From the NCBI RefSeq assembly GCF_005771635.1, contig NZ_VBWP01000003.1, positions 124,001 to 188,000 on the forward strand: 64,000 nucleotides of DNA, in the 5' to 3' direction. The notes below the pieces were generated by a model. It saw only the letters and a list, made by a program, of their open reading frames with translations, was not told the origin of the DNA and did no database searches. A program made the translations under genes and the position numbers. This DNA comes from Culicoidibacter larvae (lineage in GTDB: Bacteria; Bacillota_I; Bacilli_A; Culicoidibacterales; Culicoidibacteraceae). Shown in pieces: positions 43,413 through 56,393 of the stretch (position 1 is the stretch's first letter; every line of letters begins with the position of its first letter).

Positions 43413-44746
43413 GCCTTTACCTCTACACCTTCAACTTCCGCTACTACTGTTTCTTCGTCAGTCGCTTGCTCTTCCTTTAATAATTTATTGTCCATTACCT
43501 TAAAGAATGGATAATAAATCGCCATTGAAATCAAAATATTCACGACACACAGAATCAGGGCGCCAATATTAAAGTTAGTACTCATAAATGCTCCGAGCGG
43601 TCCCGGCAATGTCCACGGCACCACTGCTACCGGTCGTCCTACCAGACCAAAACTCATGGCCAGATAAGTGACTGTCCCCATAACCACTGGTGACGCTATA
43701 AACGGAATCGCAAATAACGGGTTCATAATGATTGGTAACCCAAACATAATCGGTTCATTGATATTAAAGATGCTTGGAATTAAAGTGAATTTCCAGAATT
43801 GTTTTAAGAACTTAGATTTGGCAAACAATACCATACACAATACTAATCCTAATGTCGCCCCGGCACCACCAATCCAAACAAACCACTGGAAGAATTGCTC
43901 TGGAACAATATTGGGAACATTCATTGATGTTGCACCAGCTGCTAAAGCATTCATATTTCCTTGTAATTGTTCATACCATAATGGTGTCAAAATCGGCGTA
44001 ACGATAACCATACCGTGAATTCCGAGCAACCAGAAGAATGAAATAACCAAAATCGGTACAATAACTGCTAATAAACTATTTCCGGCAAATACACTTAACG
44101 GTGAGAAAATAGTCCGGATAATTTCGTTTAAATCAATATTGAATACTGCACGAATGACCCAAAGCACTAAAATAACTACGATTGCCGGAACCAAAACCGC
44201 AAAAGAGTTAGCCACAGAAGCCGGAACCCCATGAGGCATTTTTACAGTTAATTTACTACCAGCGAACAAACGAATAATCTCAACTGAGAAAATCGTAGTA
44301 ATCATCGCGGTAAATAAACCAGTGGCACCAAAATTACCTAGCGACATCATCCCGCCAGACAAAGTAATACCGATTGTTGCTGCCTGATCAGCACTAATAC
44401 TAGTTACTTGTACAGCACTAATTAAGAATCCAACAATTGATAATGAAATTGCTGTTACCCGGTCTAGATCATAATACTGTGCCAAACTCGAGGCTACCCC
44501 AACAACTACAAACAATGCCATAAAATCCGAAGTAAACTTTGGCACCAATGACAACGCCTCACTGTAAGGTGCGATGAGGTCTTTCCAACCATCAATCGGC
44601 AAGTTCATAAACAGAACAAAAAATGACCCAATAATAACCAGCGGAATCGTCAGACTCATACCATCGCGAATTGCACTGATATAACGGTTCGAAGCAACCT
44701 TGCCCGACCACATCGTCAACTTATCCATAAAATGCATAGTTTTCAT
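43409..44746 (-). CDS. PTS EIIC permease, lactose/cellobiose family
   Basis: 445 residues with about ten membrane helices and the family motifs GIHGMVIVTPILTPLW, the catalytic-loop FNINEPIMFGLPI and RPVAVVPWTLPGPLGAFMST. It translocates and phosphorylates a disaccharide together with the EIIB of the same operon. ATG 44746 follows GGAGG. First gene of the operon EIIC-mupG-like-EIIB-GHL6, divergent from an RpiR regulator. Confidence 0.92.
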   Translation of the reverse strand: MKTMHFMDKLTMWSGKVASNRYISAIRDGMSLTIPLVIIGSFFVLFMNLPIDGWKDLIAPYSEALSLVPKFTSDFMALFVVVGVASSLAQYYDLDRVTAISLSIVGFLISAVQVTSISADQAATIGITLSGGMMSLGNFGATGLFTAMITTIFSVEIIRLFAGSKLTVKMPHGVPASVANSFAVLVPAIVVILVLWVIRAVFNIDLNEIIRTIFSPLSVFAGNSLLAVIVPILVISFFWLLGIHGMVIVTPILTPLWYEQLQGNMNALAAGATSMNVPNIVPEQFFQWFVWIGGAGATLGLVLCMVLFAKSKFLKQFWKFTLIPSIFNINEPIMFGLPIIMNPLFAIPFIASPVVMGTVTYLAMSFGLVGRPVAVVPWTLPGPLGAFMSTNFNIGALILCVVNILISMAIYYPFFKVMDNKLLKEEQATDEETVVAEVEGVEVKA

Positions 44747-44777
44747 ATACTAATTCCTCCCTATGAAAATTAGCCTA

Positions 44778-44806
44778 AGTATAGCAAGACAAAAAAGTGC
44801 TTTCAA
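44778..44806 (-). promoter_or_regulatory. Promoter of the EIIC-mupG-EIIB-GHL6 operon
   Basis: Minus strand TTGAAA (44806-44801), a 17-base spacer, TATACT (44783-44778). Confidence 0.7.
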
Positions 44807-44861
44807 GAAAATCAGTTGATACTGGAATTTATTTCAAAAATAATGTAGAATCAAATCAAAA

Positions 44862-44876
44862 GCTGAAACTTTTTTC
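44862..44876. promoter_or_regulatory. Candidate RpiR operator
   Basis: TGAAACTTTTTTCA, an inverted repeat TGAAA/TTTCA in the divergent intergenic region just before the RpiR gene; assignment is by position only. Confidence 0.35.
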
Positions 44877-44906
44877 AATAAAATGCCAAAATAGGGGGCA
44901 ACATTT

Positions 44907-45728
44907 ATGACCATACTCTCATCCGAACTGCGTGAGCGGATAAAACTGCAACGGGAGAATTTCACTCAAGTCGAGCAATATCTGGCCGAGGCCATTATTG
45001 CTCGACCAGAAGTCCTGCAAGCCCAATCAATCGATCAGCTTGCCCATGAACTTAACACCTCAAAATCAAGTATCAGCCGCTTCGCCCGCAAACTCGGTTA
45101 CAGTGGCTTCATTGAACTCAAACACACGATCTCATCATCAGAAAAACACCAAAAAAATCATCACAATAACCTCATTGCCCAATACTCACTGCTGATTGGC
45201 GACTACACCAAACTACTCAACCAATTCATTGCCAACTGCAACTTTGATGACATCCTCGCCATCGCCAAGCTCATGCACACCAGCCAGCGCGTGCTCATCT
45301 TCGGCCTTGGCAACTCCGGCAGTGTCGCCGCCGACTTCGCCTCACGGCTCAAATACTCCGGCCTCGCCGTCGCCACCATCAGCGAATCCCATGGTATTCG
45401 CATCGAAGCCCGCCACAGTCGGCCTAACGATTTGATGATCTGCTTCTCCCGTTCCGGGACTTCGCGCTGCATTCGCGACGCCTTGCGCTTCGGTCGCGAA
45501 AACGGCACCACCACAGTACTGATAACTACAAGTAATGACTATACCGTAACCACTAATTGTGACTACACGATTGTCTTACCAAAAAAAGAAGACTTTATTG
45601 CTTATAAACTGCTCTCTCATCAAATTCCTCAACTCTTCATCGCTGACGTACTCTATACCGAAATGATGAAATTGGATCCTAAAAAGTATCAGCTTGCGCT
45701 CGAAAAAACTTCCGGGGTATTAACTTAA
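44907..45728 (+). CDS. RpiR-family transcriptional regulator with SIS domain
   Basis: 273 residues: HTH_6 domain (about 1-80; recognition helix NTSKSSISRFARKLGYSGF) and a SIS sugar-phosphate-binding domain (about 115-255; LIFGLGNSGSVAADFASRLKY split over its strand-helix, and CFSRSGTSRC). The sugar phosphate made by the divergent PTS operon would be its effector, as with MurR. ATG 44907 follows GGGGG. The stretch 45050-45510 is strikingly GC-rich with C-ending codons compared with the gene's ends. Confidence 0.9.
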   Translation: MTILSSELRERIKLQRENFTQVEQYLAEAIIARPEVLQAQSIDQLAHELNTSKSSISRFARKLGYSGFIELKHTISSSEKHQKNHHNNLIAQYSLLIGDYTKLLNQFIANCNFDDILAIAKLMHTSQRVLIFGLGNSGSVAADFASRLKYSGLAVATISESHGIRIEARHSRPNDLMICFSRSGTSRCIRDALRFGRENGTTTVLITTSNDYTVTTNCDYTIVLPKKEDFIAYKLLSHQIPQLFIADVLYTEMMKLDPKKYQLALEKTSGVLT

Positions 45729-45763
45729 AAAAGCCGCATTCGGCGAATGCGGCTTTTTTCTTT
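45727..45763. terminator. Bidirectional terminator after the RpiR gene
   Basis: Perfect stem AAAAAGCCGCATTCG/CGAATGCGGCTTTTT between converging genes. Confidence 0.92.
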
Positions 45764-45764
45764 T

Positions 45765-46136
45765 TTATACAGTTTGCTTAATGAAAGTTGGGGTGATAAC
45801 TAATACCGCACGAATAAATGGAAATTCAGCGAAAGTAGCATCATAAATCGGACCATCAAAAATAAGTTCTCCGGTTCCTTCAAGATAGTGCCCGGCACCC
45901 GGACCATGATTACCTTGAACTTCTTTCGTTCCGGTAGTCATCTTGATTAAGTTGTTAGCAGCCATATTAGTTTCTGTTGTATGCATACCCGCTGCCGGAA
46001 TCAATAGTTTACCATCTTCAGTAATACGGATGTACGAGTTCCATGTATTATCAATATGTGCAACATTATCAGCACAAGTAACGATCGAAAATACCCCTTC
46101 ATGTTTTAAGACTTCTAAAAATTTTTCAGTTAACAT
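45765..46136 (-). CDS. Pyridoxamine-5'-phosphate-oxidase-like flavin-binding protein
   Basis: 123 residues, a split-barrel fold: EGVFSIVTCADNVAHIDNTWNSY at the N-terminus, then LLIPAAGMHTTETN and VQGNHGPGAGHYLEGTGEL. Such single-domain proteins bind FMN or heme and act in redox or sensing roles. The start is ATG 46136 with GGAGG; an earlier in-frame start lacks a ribosome site. Divergent from an Rrf2 regulator, which may control it. Confidence 0.78.
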   Translation of the reverse strand: MLTEKFLEVLKHEGVFSIVTCADNVAHIDNTWNSYIRITEDGKLLIPAAGMHTTETNMAANNLIKMTTGTKEVQGNHGPGAGHYLEGTGELIFDGPIYDATFAEFPFIRAVLVITPTFIKQTV

Positions 46137-46284
46137 TATAAATTCCTCCAATTCAAACTCAGATAACACTTATCCGTAATATATTTTATATTATTTTTCA
46201 CAGAAATGCAAGACTTGATTCGCTGAAAAAAATAAAGTAAGATATTAAGTATATAAATTATCGTAATTAAGGATGTGACTTACC

Positions 46285-46782
46285 GTGCAATTTAGTATTG
46301 GTGTAGAATATGCACTGCATTCACTGTTTTATATGATGGAAATCCCCGGCGGCAAACGCCTCGGTGTCAAAGACATCGCCCAGTTGCACGGCGTTTCCGA
46401 AACCTACCTCGCCAAAATCTTTACTAAACTCAAAAAAGGCGGCATTGTTCGTTCAGTGACCGGAGTGAAGGGCGGCTATGAGCTCGCCCGTACCCCGGAA
46501 GAAATTTCGTTTTGGGATGTTGTTGAAGCAATTGAAGGTCCGAGTTATATGTTTCAATGCGCCGAAATTCGCCAAAAGAATGTTCTTTTCGCTGATGAGT
46601 ATGATCCTAAAATACCACCGAAATGTCCATGTTTGATTAAGGTTGTTATGGTTGAAGCCGAGAATCAAATGCGTAATTATTTGAAAGATAAGTCTCTGCA
46701 ATGGCTGCAGGATGAGTTATACCAAGATTTTTCTAAAGAAAAACAAAGTAAGATTCGTGACTGGGCCGGCCAGGCAAATTAA
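46285..46782 (+). CDS. Rrf2-family transcriptional regulator
   Basis: 165 residues starting at GTG 46285 behind AAGGATGTG. Rrf2 winged helix (MQFSIGVEYALHSLFYM, VSETYLAKIFTKLKKGGIV, VKGGYELAR). One Cys in FQCAEI and a pair in PKCPCLIKV sit where many Rrf2 proteins hold a 2Fe-2S or redox site. The motif TTATC(C)GTAATA occurs at 46171 near the divergent flavin gene and as TTATCGTAATTA at 46259 near its own start, a possible operator pair. Confidence 0.88.
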   Translation: MQFSIGVEYALHSLFYMMEIPGGKRLGVKDIAQLHGVSETYLAKIFTKLKKGGIVRSVTGVKGGYELARTPEEISFWDVVEAIEGPSYMFQCAEIRQKNVLFADEYDPKIPPKCPCLIKVVMVEAENQMRNYLKDKSLQWLQDELYQDFSKEKQSKIRDWAGQAN

Positions 46783-46787
46783 TATGA

Positions 46788-46818
46788 AAAAGCCCGCGGT
46801 TTAACCGCGGGCTTTTTC
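46788..46818 (+). terminator. Terminator of the Rrf2 gene
   Basis: Perfect stem AAAAGCCCGCGG/CCGCGGGCTTTT. Confidence 0.92.
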
Positions 46819-46907
46819 CAAGCTTTCTCGCCAAGGATTTGTCTTATCATGATGAAAGTACTATAATTGTCTTTATAGAGATAGAAATATAGAAGGTCGG
46901 TGTAAGC

Positions 46908-47867
46908 ATGAGTGGGGTCAGCAACAAAGTCTTGATGCAGCAGAAGTCTAAGCAATCGAGCATAAAAGCAAAAGCATATACTACCAAACAAAAAATTTTA
47001 ATAATCGCCAATACCATTTCCGGAAAACAGCAGATGAAAAAATATTTGCACTCAGTGCAGCAGTTGTTTGCCAAAAAAGGTGAGACTGAAGTAAAGATTA
47101 CTCAGTCAAAGGGGCACGCCACCGAGCTTGCCAAAGCCTATGGTGATGATGTTGATATGATTGTTTGTTGCGGCGGCGACGGGACATTAAGTGAGGTCAT
47201 TACCGGCTTAATGCCTTTTGATAACAAACCGGAACTTGGTTATATTCCTACCGGCACAACTAACGATTTTGCTAAAAGTATCAATATTTCCAAAAATCCT
47301 GAGCTTGCTGCCAACATGATTATTGATGGTGTTTCACGTCACTACGATGTTGGTTTGTTCAACAATAAATATTTTATCTATGTCGCTTCATTTGGTATTT
47401 TTTCGCGTTCTTCGTATGCTGCCACTCAGCAGATGAAAAATACTTTAGGGCGGTTGGCCTATGTGCTTGAAGGTGCAAAAGAAGTTTTTTCACTAAAATC
47501 ATATCACCTTAAAATCACAACCGACAACGAAGTATTGGAAGATGACTATTTATTTGGTGCCATTAGCAATTCAACTTCAATTGGTGGTGTTATTAAACTA
47601 AAAGATCCAAATATACTTTTTGATGACGGCTTGTTTGAAGTTGTGCTGATAAAATATCCTAAAAACATTCTTGAATTCGGACAAATTTTACACGCGTTAC
47701 AAACCGGACAGTATCAACAATCAGACTTGATTACTTTTGTTCATACTAAAAAAGCAATTATCGAAAGTAATGAAGAAATGCCTTGGTCACTGGATGGTGA
47801 GTTTGATCCCGGAGCGCCGGTTGTTGAAGTCACTAATGTCCACCGCGCCATTAAGGTTGTACATTAA
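46908..47867 (+). CDS. Diacylglycerol/lipid kinase family protein (YegS/BmrU/DgkB type)
   Basis: 319 residues. Catalytic domain with nucleotide motif ILIIANTISGK (about 30), VCCGGDGTLSEVI (about 87) and YIPTGTTNDFAKS, then the beta-sandwich C-terminal domain ending WSLDGEFDPGAPV. It phosphorylates diacylglycerol or a related lipid with ATP at the membrane, helping to recycle lipids from wall polymer synthesis. An extra N-terminal tail of about 27 residues is present. ATG 46908 follows AAGGTCGGTG. Confidence 0.88.
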   Translation: MSGVSNKVLMQQKSKQSSIKAKAYTTKQKILIIANTISGKQQMKKYLHSVQQLFAKKGETEVKITQSKGHATELAKAYGDDVDMIVCCGGDGTLSEVITGLMPFDNKPELGYIPTGTTNDFAKSINISKNPELAANMIIDGVSRHYDVGLFNNKYFIYVASFGIFSRSSYAATQQMKNTLGRLAYVLEGAKEVFSLKSYHLKITTDNEVLEDDYLFGAISNSTSIGGVIKLKDPNILFDDGLFEVVLIKYPKNILEFGQILHALQTGQYQQSDLITFVHTKKAIIESNEEMPWSLDGEFDPGAPVVEVTNVHRAIKVVH

Positions 47868-47881
47868 TTTATGAGAAATTA

Positions 47882-47914
47882 GAAAAGGGCAGCGCCGATG
47901 GCGCTGCCCTTTTC
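47882..47914. terminator. Terminator of the lipid kinase gene
   Basis: Perfect stem AAAAGGGCAGCGCC/GGCGCTGCCCTTTT. Confidence 0.92.
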
Positions 47915-47970
47915 GGTTAGGGTATAAAGATTTCTTGGAAAATAATTAGTCTAAGTCCTCACCATTGCTG

Positions 47971-49501
<1,531 letters not shown>

Positions 49502-49510
49502 TCAAAGTTG

Positions 49511-50908
49511 TTAAGCTTCTGTTACTTCTTCTACTGCTTGATTCGTATCAATCATTTTGTTAGCTGCCAATACGAATGGCAAGTAAACTAAAGTAATCAA
49601 TACTAAATTGATAACCGCAACCACCGCTGCTTGCCAGCTGGCTCCGGTTGCCAAAAAGGCATTAATAACCGGTGGCATAACCCATGGCACCGATACAACG
49701 ACTTTTGGCAGCCAGCCAATTGAAGTCAGTATTCCGGGAACAATGACACTGACCAGTGGCGCCAGCACAAATGGTATCCCGAGAATCGGGTTCAGAACAA
49801 TAGGCATCCCAAAGATGACCGGTTCATTAATTTGGAATATCCCTGGTGCTAATGAAAGTTCAGCAATTGCTTTATAATCTTTTCGTTTTGAGAAGAAGAA
49901 AATTGCAATTAATAGTCCCATTGTCGCACCACTACCGCCATATTGGGTGTAAGCATCAACAAATCCCATAGTAAAGGTTGCGAGCTCAGGCGAGTAAGCA
50001 TTTGCAGTTTGAGCAAATATGGCCTGATTTTCTAAACCTAATGCCATTAACGTTGGTGTCGCAAAGCCTGATAAAATATTTGGACCATGCAACCCAAAGA
50101 ACCATAAAAAGTTGGCAAAGAATACGTAAACGATAATAATGATTGTTCCACCAACATTGGTTTTTGCTAATGCCAAGAACGGTTGTTGGAACAACCCGGC
50201 AATAAAGCTTGATAAATCACCATATTCGAACGGTTTAAACACATAGAACAACATAGCAACAATACCAGCTATCAAAAAGGTCAGAATCGCTGGAATCAAA
50301 GTTGAAAATGCTTTGGCAACTGCCGGTGGCACTTGATCTGGCAACTTAATTTCCAAACGCTTAATTGACTGGAATTTCAGCAATAACTCAGTGAACACAA
50401 TACCGACCAAAATCGCGGTAAATAAATTGGAACCGCTGAATAATGCCGAAAATGTTATTGCCGGCAAGCCCGATTCAATCGCGGCTGTATAGCCGCCTAC
50501 CCATTGGTTCTGCCAAAAACCACCAGTAACTAAGTCACCTTTTGGTAAAATTGTCATAAAGATTGCAAATATAATAATCGCATTGGTGAAAGGCCGTTCC
50601 GCCTTACTCGCTTGTGATAATTTAAAAGCAATTCCCATAACCACAATCGGAGCAATCCATTGCAGACCGCCAAACTCAATTGAGCTAAAAATATACCGTA
50701 CATTTTGTATAACACTAATAAATCCTTCGCCATAATAAGCTGGATTTGACAAAGAGAATGGTAAGTTGTCAGCTAAAATAACATTATTAATCAGAATTGC
50801 AAAAGAAGCTGTAACCGTTAAAGGCAATGCAAAAATAAAACCATCACGGATAGCACCTAAGTAACGATTTGAACTTAACTTTGCAGCAACTTTCATAAAC
50901 ATTTCCAT
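49511..50908 (-). CDS. PTS EIIC permease, lactose/cellobiose family
   Basis: 465 residues, about ten helices; signature segments GLHGPNILSGFATPTLMAL, FQINEPVIFGMPIVLNP and VVVSVPWVMPPVINAFLAT. No EIIA or EIIB is next to it, so it must share those from elsewhere, for example the EIIB at 42 kb. ATG 50908 follows AAAGGAG. Two-gene operon with the GH1 gene; the promoter carries GTTAAACGTTTAAC. Confidence 0.92.
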   Translation of the reverse strand: MEMFMKVAAKLSSNRYLGAIRDGFIFALPLTVTASFAILINNVILADNLPFSLSNPAYYGEGFISVIQNVRYIFSSIEFGGLQWIAPIVVMGIAFKLSQASKAERPFTNAIIIFAIFMTILPKGDLVTGGFWQNQWVGGYTAAIESGLPAITFSALFSGSNLFTAILVGIVFTELLLKFQSIKRLEIKLPDQVPPAVAKAFSTLIPAILTFLIAGIVAMLFYVFKPFEYGDLSSFIAGLFQQPFLALAKTNVGGTIIIIVYVFFANFLWFFGLHGPNILSGFATPTLMALGLENQAIFAQTANAYSPELATFTMGFVDAYTQYGGSGATMGLLIAIFFFSKRKDYKAIAELSLAPGIFQINEPVIFGMPIVLNPILGIPFVLAPLVSVIVPGILTSIGWLPKVVVSVPWVMPPVINAFLATGASWQAAVVAVINLVLITLVYLPFVLAANKMIDTNQAVEEVTEA

Positions 50909-50932
50909 ATAATTCACTCCTTTTTCGTTAAG

Positions 50933-50981
50933 GTTAAACGTTTAACTTCATCAATATAACACATGAAAAAGAAAAAATCAA
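50933..50981 (-). promoter_or_regulatory. Promoter and LacI-type operator of the EIIC-glucosidase operon
   Basis: Minus strand TTGATT (50981-50976), a 17-base spacer, TATATT (50958-50953), then the perfect 14-bp palindrome GTTAAACGTTTAAC (50946-50933) with a central CG, typical for LacI-family proteins. The adjacent LacI gene is the obvious repressor. Confidence 0.75.
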
Positions 50982-50999
50982 CCCGTTTATAGGTTGATT
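50976..50999 (-). terminator. Terminator of the LacI gene, overlapping the next promoter
   Basis: Stem AATCAACC/GGTTGATT followed by a U-rich run on the minus strand. Its second arm contains the TTGATT that serves as -35 of the following operon. Confidence 0.7.
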
Positions 51000-51051
51000 T
51001 TTAATATTTATAAAAATTGATACACTATCTTAAATACAAAGATTTAATTGC

Positions 51052-52023
51052 TTAAATACTATTTTGAGTTGATCCGCCAAGCAGCAATCTGGTCGCTAAT
51101 GTTCGATGTTCACATGCTTGACCATCGAACATTGAAAGCAATGCTTCAGCTGCCATTGCACCCCATTCCGATTGAGAAAAATAAATGGTTGAGAGTGGCG
51201 GATAAGCGAGCTGTCCTTCAAGAGTGGCATCAAATCCAATAATCTGAATATCTTCGCCAATGACAAAATCCTTATAGTCTTTAAAACCCAGATATAAACC
51301 TAAAGCCATATTGTCATTCAAACAAAAAACACCGACTTTTTTATTTTTTGTTTGCTGATAGATATATTCGCTATGTTCAATTCCGGCATTGAGGGTATAG
51401 TCGCCAGGCAGTACTTCAAATTCTATTTGATGTGCTGCCGCCGTATTAGCTGCTACATCACGTCTTATCTTGCTGCTGAATGATGATTTCGGGCCTTCAA
51501 TAACAATAATCTTATCAACATTATTTTCTATTAGTTCTTCTATCGCTGCGGTTGCGCCAAACTCATTATCAACAAGAATATTGCTGATATTTTCATGTTC
51601 TAATTCGCGATCAAGTACTACCAACTTGTGACCGGCATCAGCATACTTTAAAAGTTCTTTACCGGAAAAAGTTGAATCTAAAATAATTGCGCCATCCACC
51701 AGTTTTTGCGGTAAGAATGCATGGGCTTTACTGCCGGAACAGACTATAAGTTCATAACCTTCTACTTCAAGTTTCTCCTTTATTCCTGCCAAGAGCCGTC
51801 CATAAAACGAGCCAACATAATCAGTCAAAAAAACAGCAACAATATTGGTTTGTTGCTTTTGTAATGAGCGTCCGACTAAGTTTGGTGTATATTCCAGTTC
51901 CTCAGCAATTGCCATGATTCTTGCTCTGGTTGCTTCCGAGACTTTTTTACTGCCATTCAGTGCATATGATACTGCCGTCACCGATACTCCGGCCTTCTTA
52001 GCAATATCCTTGATACTAGCCAT
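51052..52023 (-). CDS. LacI-family transcriptional repressor
   Basis: 323 residues. N-terminal LacI helix-turn-helix ASIKDIAKKAGVSVTAVSYALNG with hinge LVGRSLQKQQTN, then a periplasmic-binding-protein-like sensor domain (VFLTDYVGSFYGRLLAG to YPPLSTIYFSQSEWG). It likely represses the EIIC-glucosidase operon downstream through the GTTAAACGTTTAAC site and is released by a sugar or sugar phosphate. ATG 52023 follows GGAGG at eight bases. Confidence 0.92.
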   Translation of the reverse strand: MASIKDIAKKAGVSVTAVSYALNGSKKVSEATRARIMAIAEELEYTPNLVGRSLQKQQTNIVAVFLTDYVGSFYGRLLAGIKEKLEVEGYELIVCSGSKAHAFLPQKLVDGAIILDSTFSGKELLKYADAGHKLVVLDRELEHENISNILVDNEFGATAAIEELIENNVDKIIVIEGPKSSFSSKIRRDVAANTAAAHQIEFEVLPGDYTLNAGIEHSEYIYQQTKNKKVGVFCLNDNMALGLYLGFKDYKDFVIGEDIQIIGFDATLEGQLAYPPLSTIYFSQSEWGAMAAEALLSMFDGQACEHRTLATRLLLGGSTQNSI

Positions 52024-52191
52024 GTTCATTCCTCCGAACCAAAAACCCTGTTAACATGAGTTTTCCTTTTAAAATCATACCATATTAGCCCGCTATATTC
52101 CAGTGCATATACAATGCCTGTACTGGTAAAGACTTCATTTCTCTACGAAAATATGCTATAATTCTTAAAGCTTATGAAAAGAGGGAAATAC

Positions 52192-52641
52192 ATGGATACA
52201 AAATCATTAAAGACATTAAAAAATCTATATCTGACAACAGCAATCATTGCCACTGTCAATGCCATTCCAGGATTCGGATTCTTATTCAATTTACTTTTCG
52301 GAATTCCAGCCTTAGCGGTAGCAATTTTGGCTATCATTCAAATTGTTGCTGCTAAAAAAGCAAAGCAATCAGTAGCTATCAGTGTCTTGGCATTAGTAAC
52401 CGGTACTATCGGCTTCATTTCTGCAATTATAATATTGTTAGCAATGATTAGCGATGGCGGTTCAAGCAGCTACTATATGAACAGCTATGGTTCAAGCGGT
52501 AACCCGGTATTTGGTTTTGCAATGCTTATCGGCTTCTGTGCTTGGGCAATGTTCGTAGTAACTACTGTGCTGCACTATGTACAATTTGCTAAAATCAATA
52601 AAATGATTAAAATGGAAAGTTTTAATCAACAACAATATTAA
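52192..52641 (+). CDS. Four-helix small membrane protein of unknown function
   Basis: 149 residues with about four hydrophobic segments (LYLTTAIIATVNAIPGFGF, LLFGIPALAVAILAIIQIVAA, VAISVLALVTGTIGFISAIIILLAM, FGFAMLIGFCAWAMFVVTTVL) and a Ser/Tyr/Gly-rich outer loop. No recognised family. ATG 52192 follows AGAGGG. Single gene with a strong terminator. Role unknown. Confidence 0.65.
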   Translation: MDTKSLKTLKNLYLTTAIIATVNAIPGFGFLFNLLFGIPALAVAILAIIQIVAAKKAKQSVAISVLALVTGTIGFISAIIILLAMISDGGSSSYYMNSYGSSGNPVFGFAMLIGFCAWAMFVVTTVLHYVQFAKINKMIKMESFNQQQY

Positions 52642-52655
52642 TTTCATAGAAAAGG

Positions 52656-52695
52656 AGAACCCCCTGGGCGCCAAAGGCGCCCAGGGGGTTTTTTA
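52656..52695. terminator. Terminator between converging genes
   Basis: Perfect stem AACCCCCTGGGCGCC/GGCGCCCAGGGGGTT. Confidence 0.93.
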
Positions 52696-52715
52696 TATAA
52701 TAACGTCGTTTTGTA

Positions 52716-55311
<2,596 letters not shown>

Positions 55312-55350
55312 CTTTTTCACCTCTTAAAAATTATCCATATTACCATCAAG

Positions 55351-55410
55351 AAAATAAAAAATGACCCAAAAGAGCAGCAACATAAAAATGTTGTTGTTCA
55401 TTTAGGTCAT
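55351..55410 (-). terminator. Leader terminator controlled by BglG/LicT-type antitermination
   Basis: On the minus strand: outer stem ATGACC/GGTCAT with inner ACAACAACAT/ATGTTGCTGC-type pairing, followed by U6. Its 5' arm is shared with the RAT, so the two structures exclude each other. Confidence 0.85.
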
Positions 55411-55434
55411 GCCGGCTTTAACCGTAACAAATCC
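55405..55434 (-). promoter_or_regulatory. RAT (ribonucleic antiterminator) of the EIIBCA operon
   Basis: Minus-strand GGATTTGTTACGG...GCCGGCATGACC matches the LicT/SacY/BglG target (GGATTGTTACTG...GCAGGCAAAACC). It overlaps the leader terminator by six bases. Confidence 0.85.
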
Positions 55435-55449
55435 ATCTTTGTTTATATT

Positions 55450-56283
55450 TTAAGTCCTTGATACGACTCGGTTGATATGTAATGTTAGATATAATTTTTC
55501 GTCCGGGGTCGTTTCCCAGCCGTATGACTGCTGCAAAAAGCGAGCAATCTTTTCGGTACATTCAAACTCACGCACATATTTACGCTTCACCACTTCAAAC
55601 AAATACTCATCCTTTATTGGAAAAGGTTCATTATTCATTTGTCTGATAAGGAAATACCGTAAATGGGTTAGGAAACGAGTAAAATTCAATGATTGTTCGT
55701 CCAGAATGGTTTGAAAATGATATTGTACAATGTTGAGCACCTCACCCATTATAGATGTTAACTCCACGGTTGTGTTCATCGTTTCAAAATCAATCTGAGC
55801 ATTCACAAAATGCATTGCAATAAATACTGCTTCTTCATCCGGCAAGCGAATACCGATTTTTGCTTCTATCAAATCAAGTGCTTTGCGACCAACTTCTACC
55901 TCATGCAGGTAGAGCTGCTTAATCTCCCAGTGAAGCGGATTGCGTAAAGCAATACCATCTTCAAATCTTTTCAAAGCAAAATTGATATGATCAGAAAGCG
56001 TTACAATAAGATTTGAATTAAGTTCCTGTTGTAACATTTCTTTGCCTAAACTAATTATCTCATTACTCAAAATAATCAGTTCGTAAGAGACTTGATTAAT
56101 AATCTCGGCCATTCGTTCAAGACTAGCTTTACTGCTTGGCAGGAAGGTCTTTTCAACCAATGTCGGATTAATAGAATCACCCGGATAAACTTGAAAACCT
56201 ATCCCTTTTCCCATAACTACCATTTCTTGATTATCTTCTGATACCAGTACGACATTATTATTTAATCTCCTTACCACGACCAT
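55450..56283 (-). CDS. BglG/LicT-family transcriptional antiterminator
   Basis: 277 residues: N-terminal RNA-binding CAT domain (VVRRLNNNVVLVSEDNQEMVVMGKGIGF as two parts, about 1-55) and two PRD domains with conserved His in NLIVTLSDHINFAL, LHWEIKQLYLHE, EAVFIAMHFVNAQ and LTHLRYFLIRQ. When its PRDs are set by PTS phosphorylation, the dimer binds the RAT just downstream and prevents termination before the EIIBCA gene. ATG 56283 follows GAGGTGG. Confidence 0.93.
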   Translation of the reverse strand: MVVVRRLNNNVVLVSEDNQEMVVMGKGIGFQVYPGDSINPTLVEKTFLPSSKASLERMAEIINQVSYELIILSNEIISLGKEMLQQELNSNLIVTLSDHINFALKRFEDGIALRNPLHWEIKQLYLHEVEVGRKALDLIEAKIGIRLPDEEAVFIAMHFVNAQIDFETMNTTVELTSIMGEVLNIVQYHFQTILDEQSLNFTRFLTHLRYFLIRQMNNEPFPIKDEYLFEVVKRKYVREFECTEKIARFLQQSYGWETTPDEKLYLTLHINRVVSRT

Positions 56284-56393
56284 AGTACCACCTCAAAATG
56301 TTCAAAATCCATCGCATTAAGAAAAGTAAATTTTTACATGGGATAAGTAGCTCTATCCGTAACTTGCAGTCTCCTCAAATTTATTGTGACTTT

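Noticed and set aside
45203-45514. Antisense ORF of about 100 codons opposite the RpiR gene
   Set aside because: It arises from the GC-rich block, has no ribosome site, and overlaps a complete SIS-domain gene.
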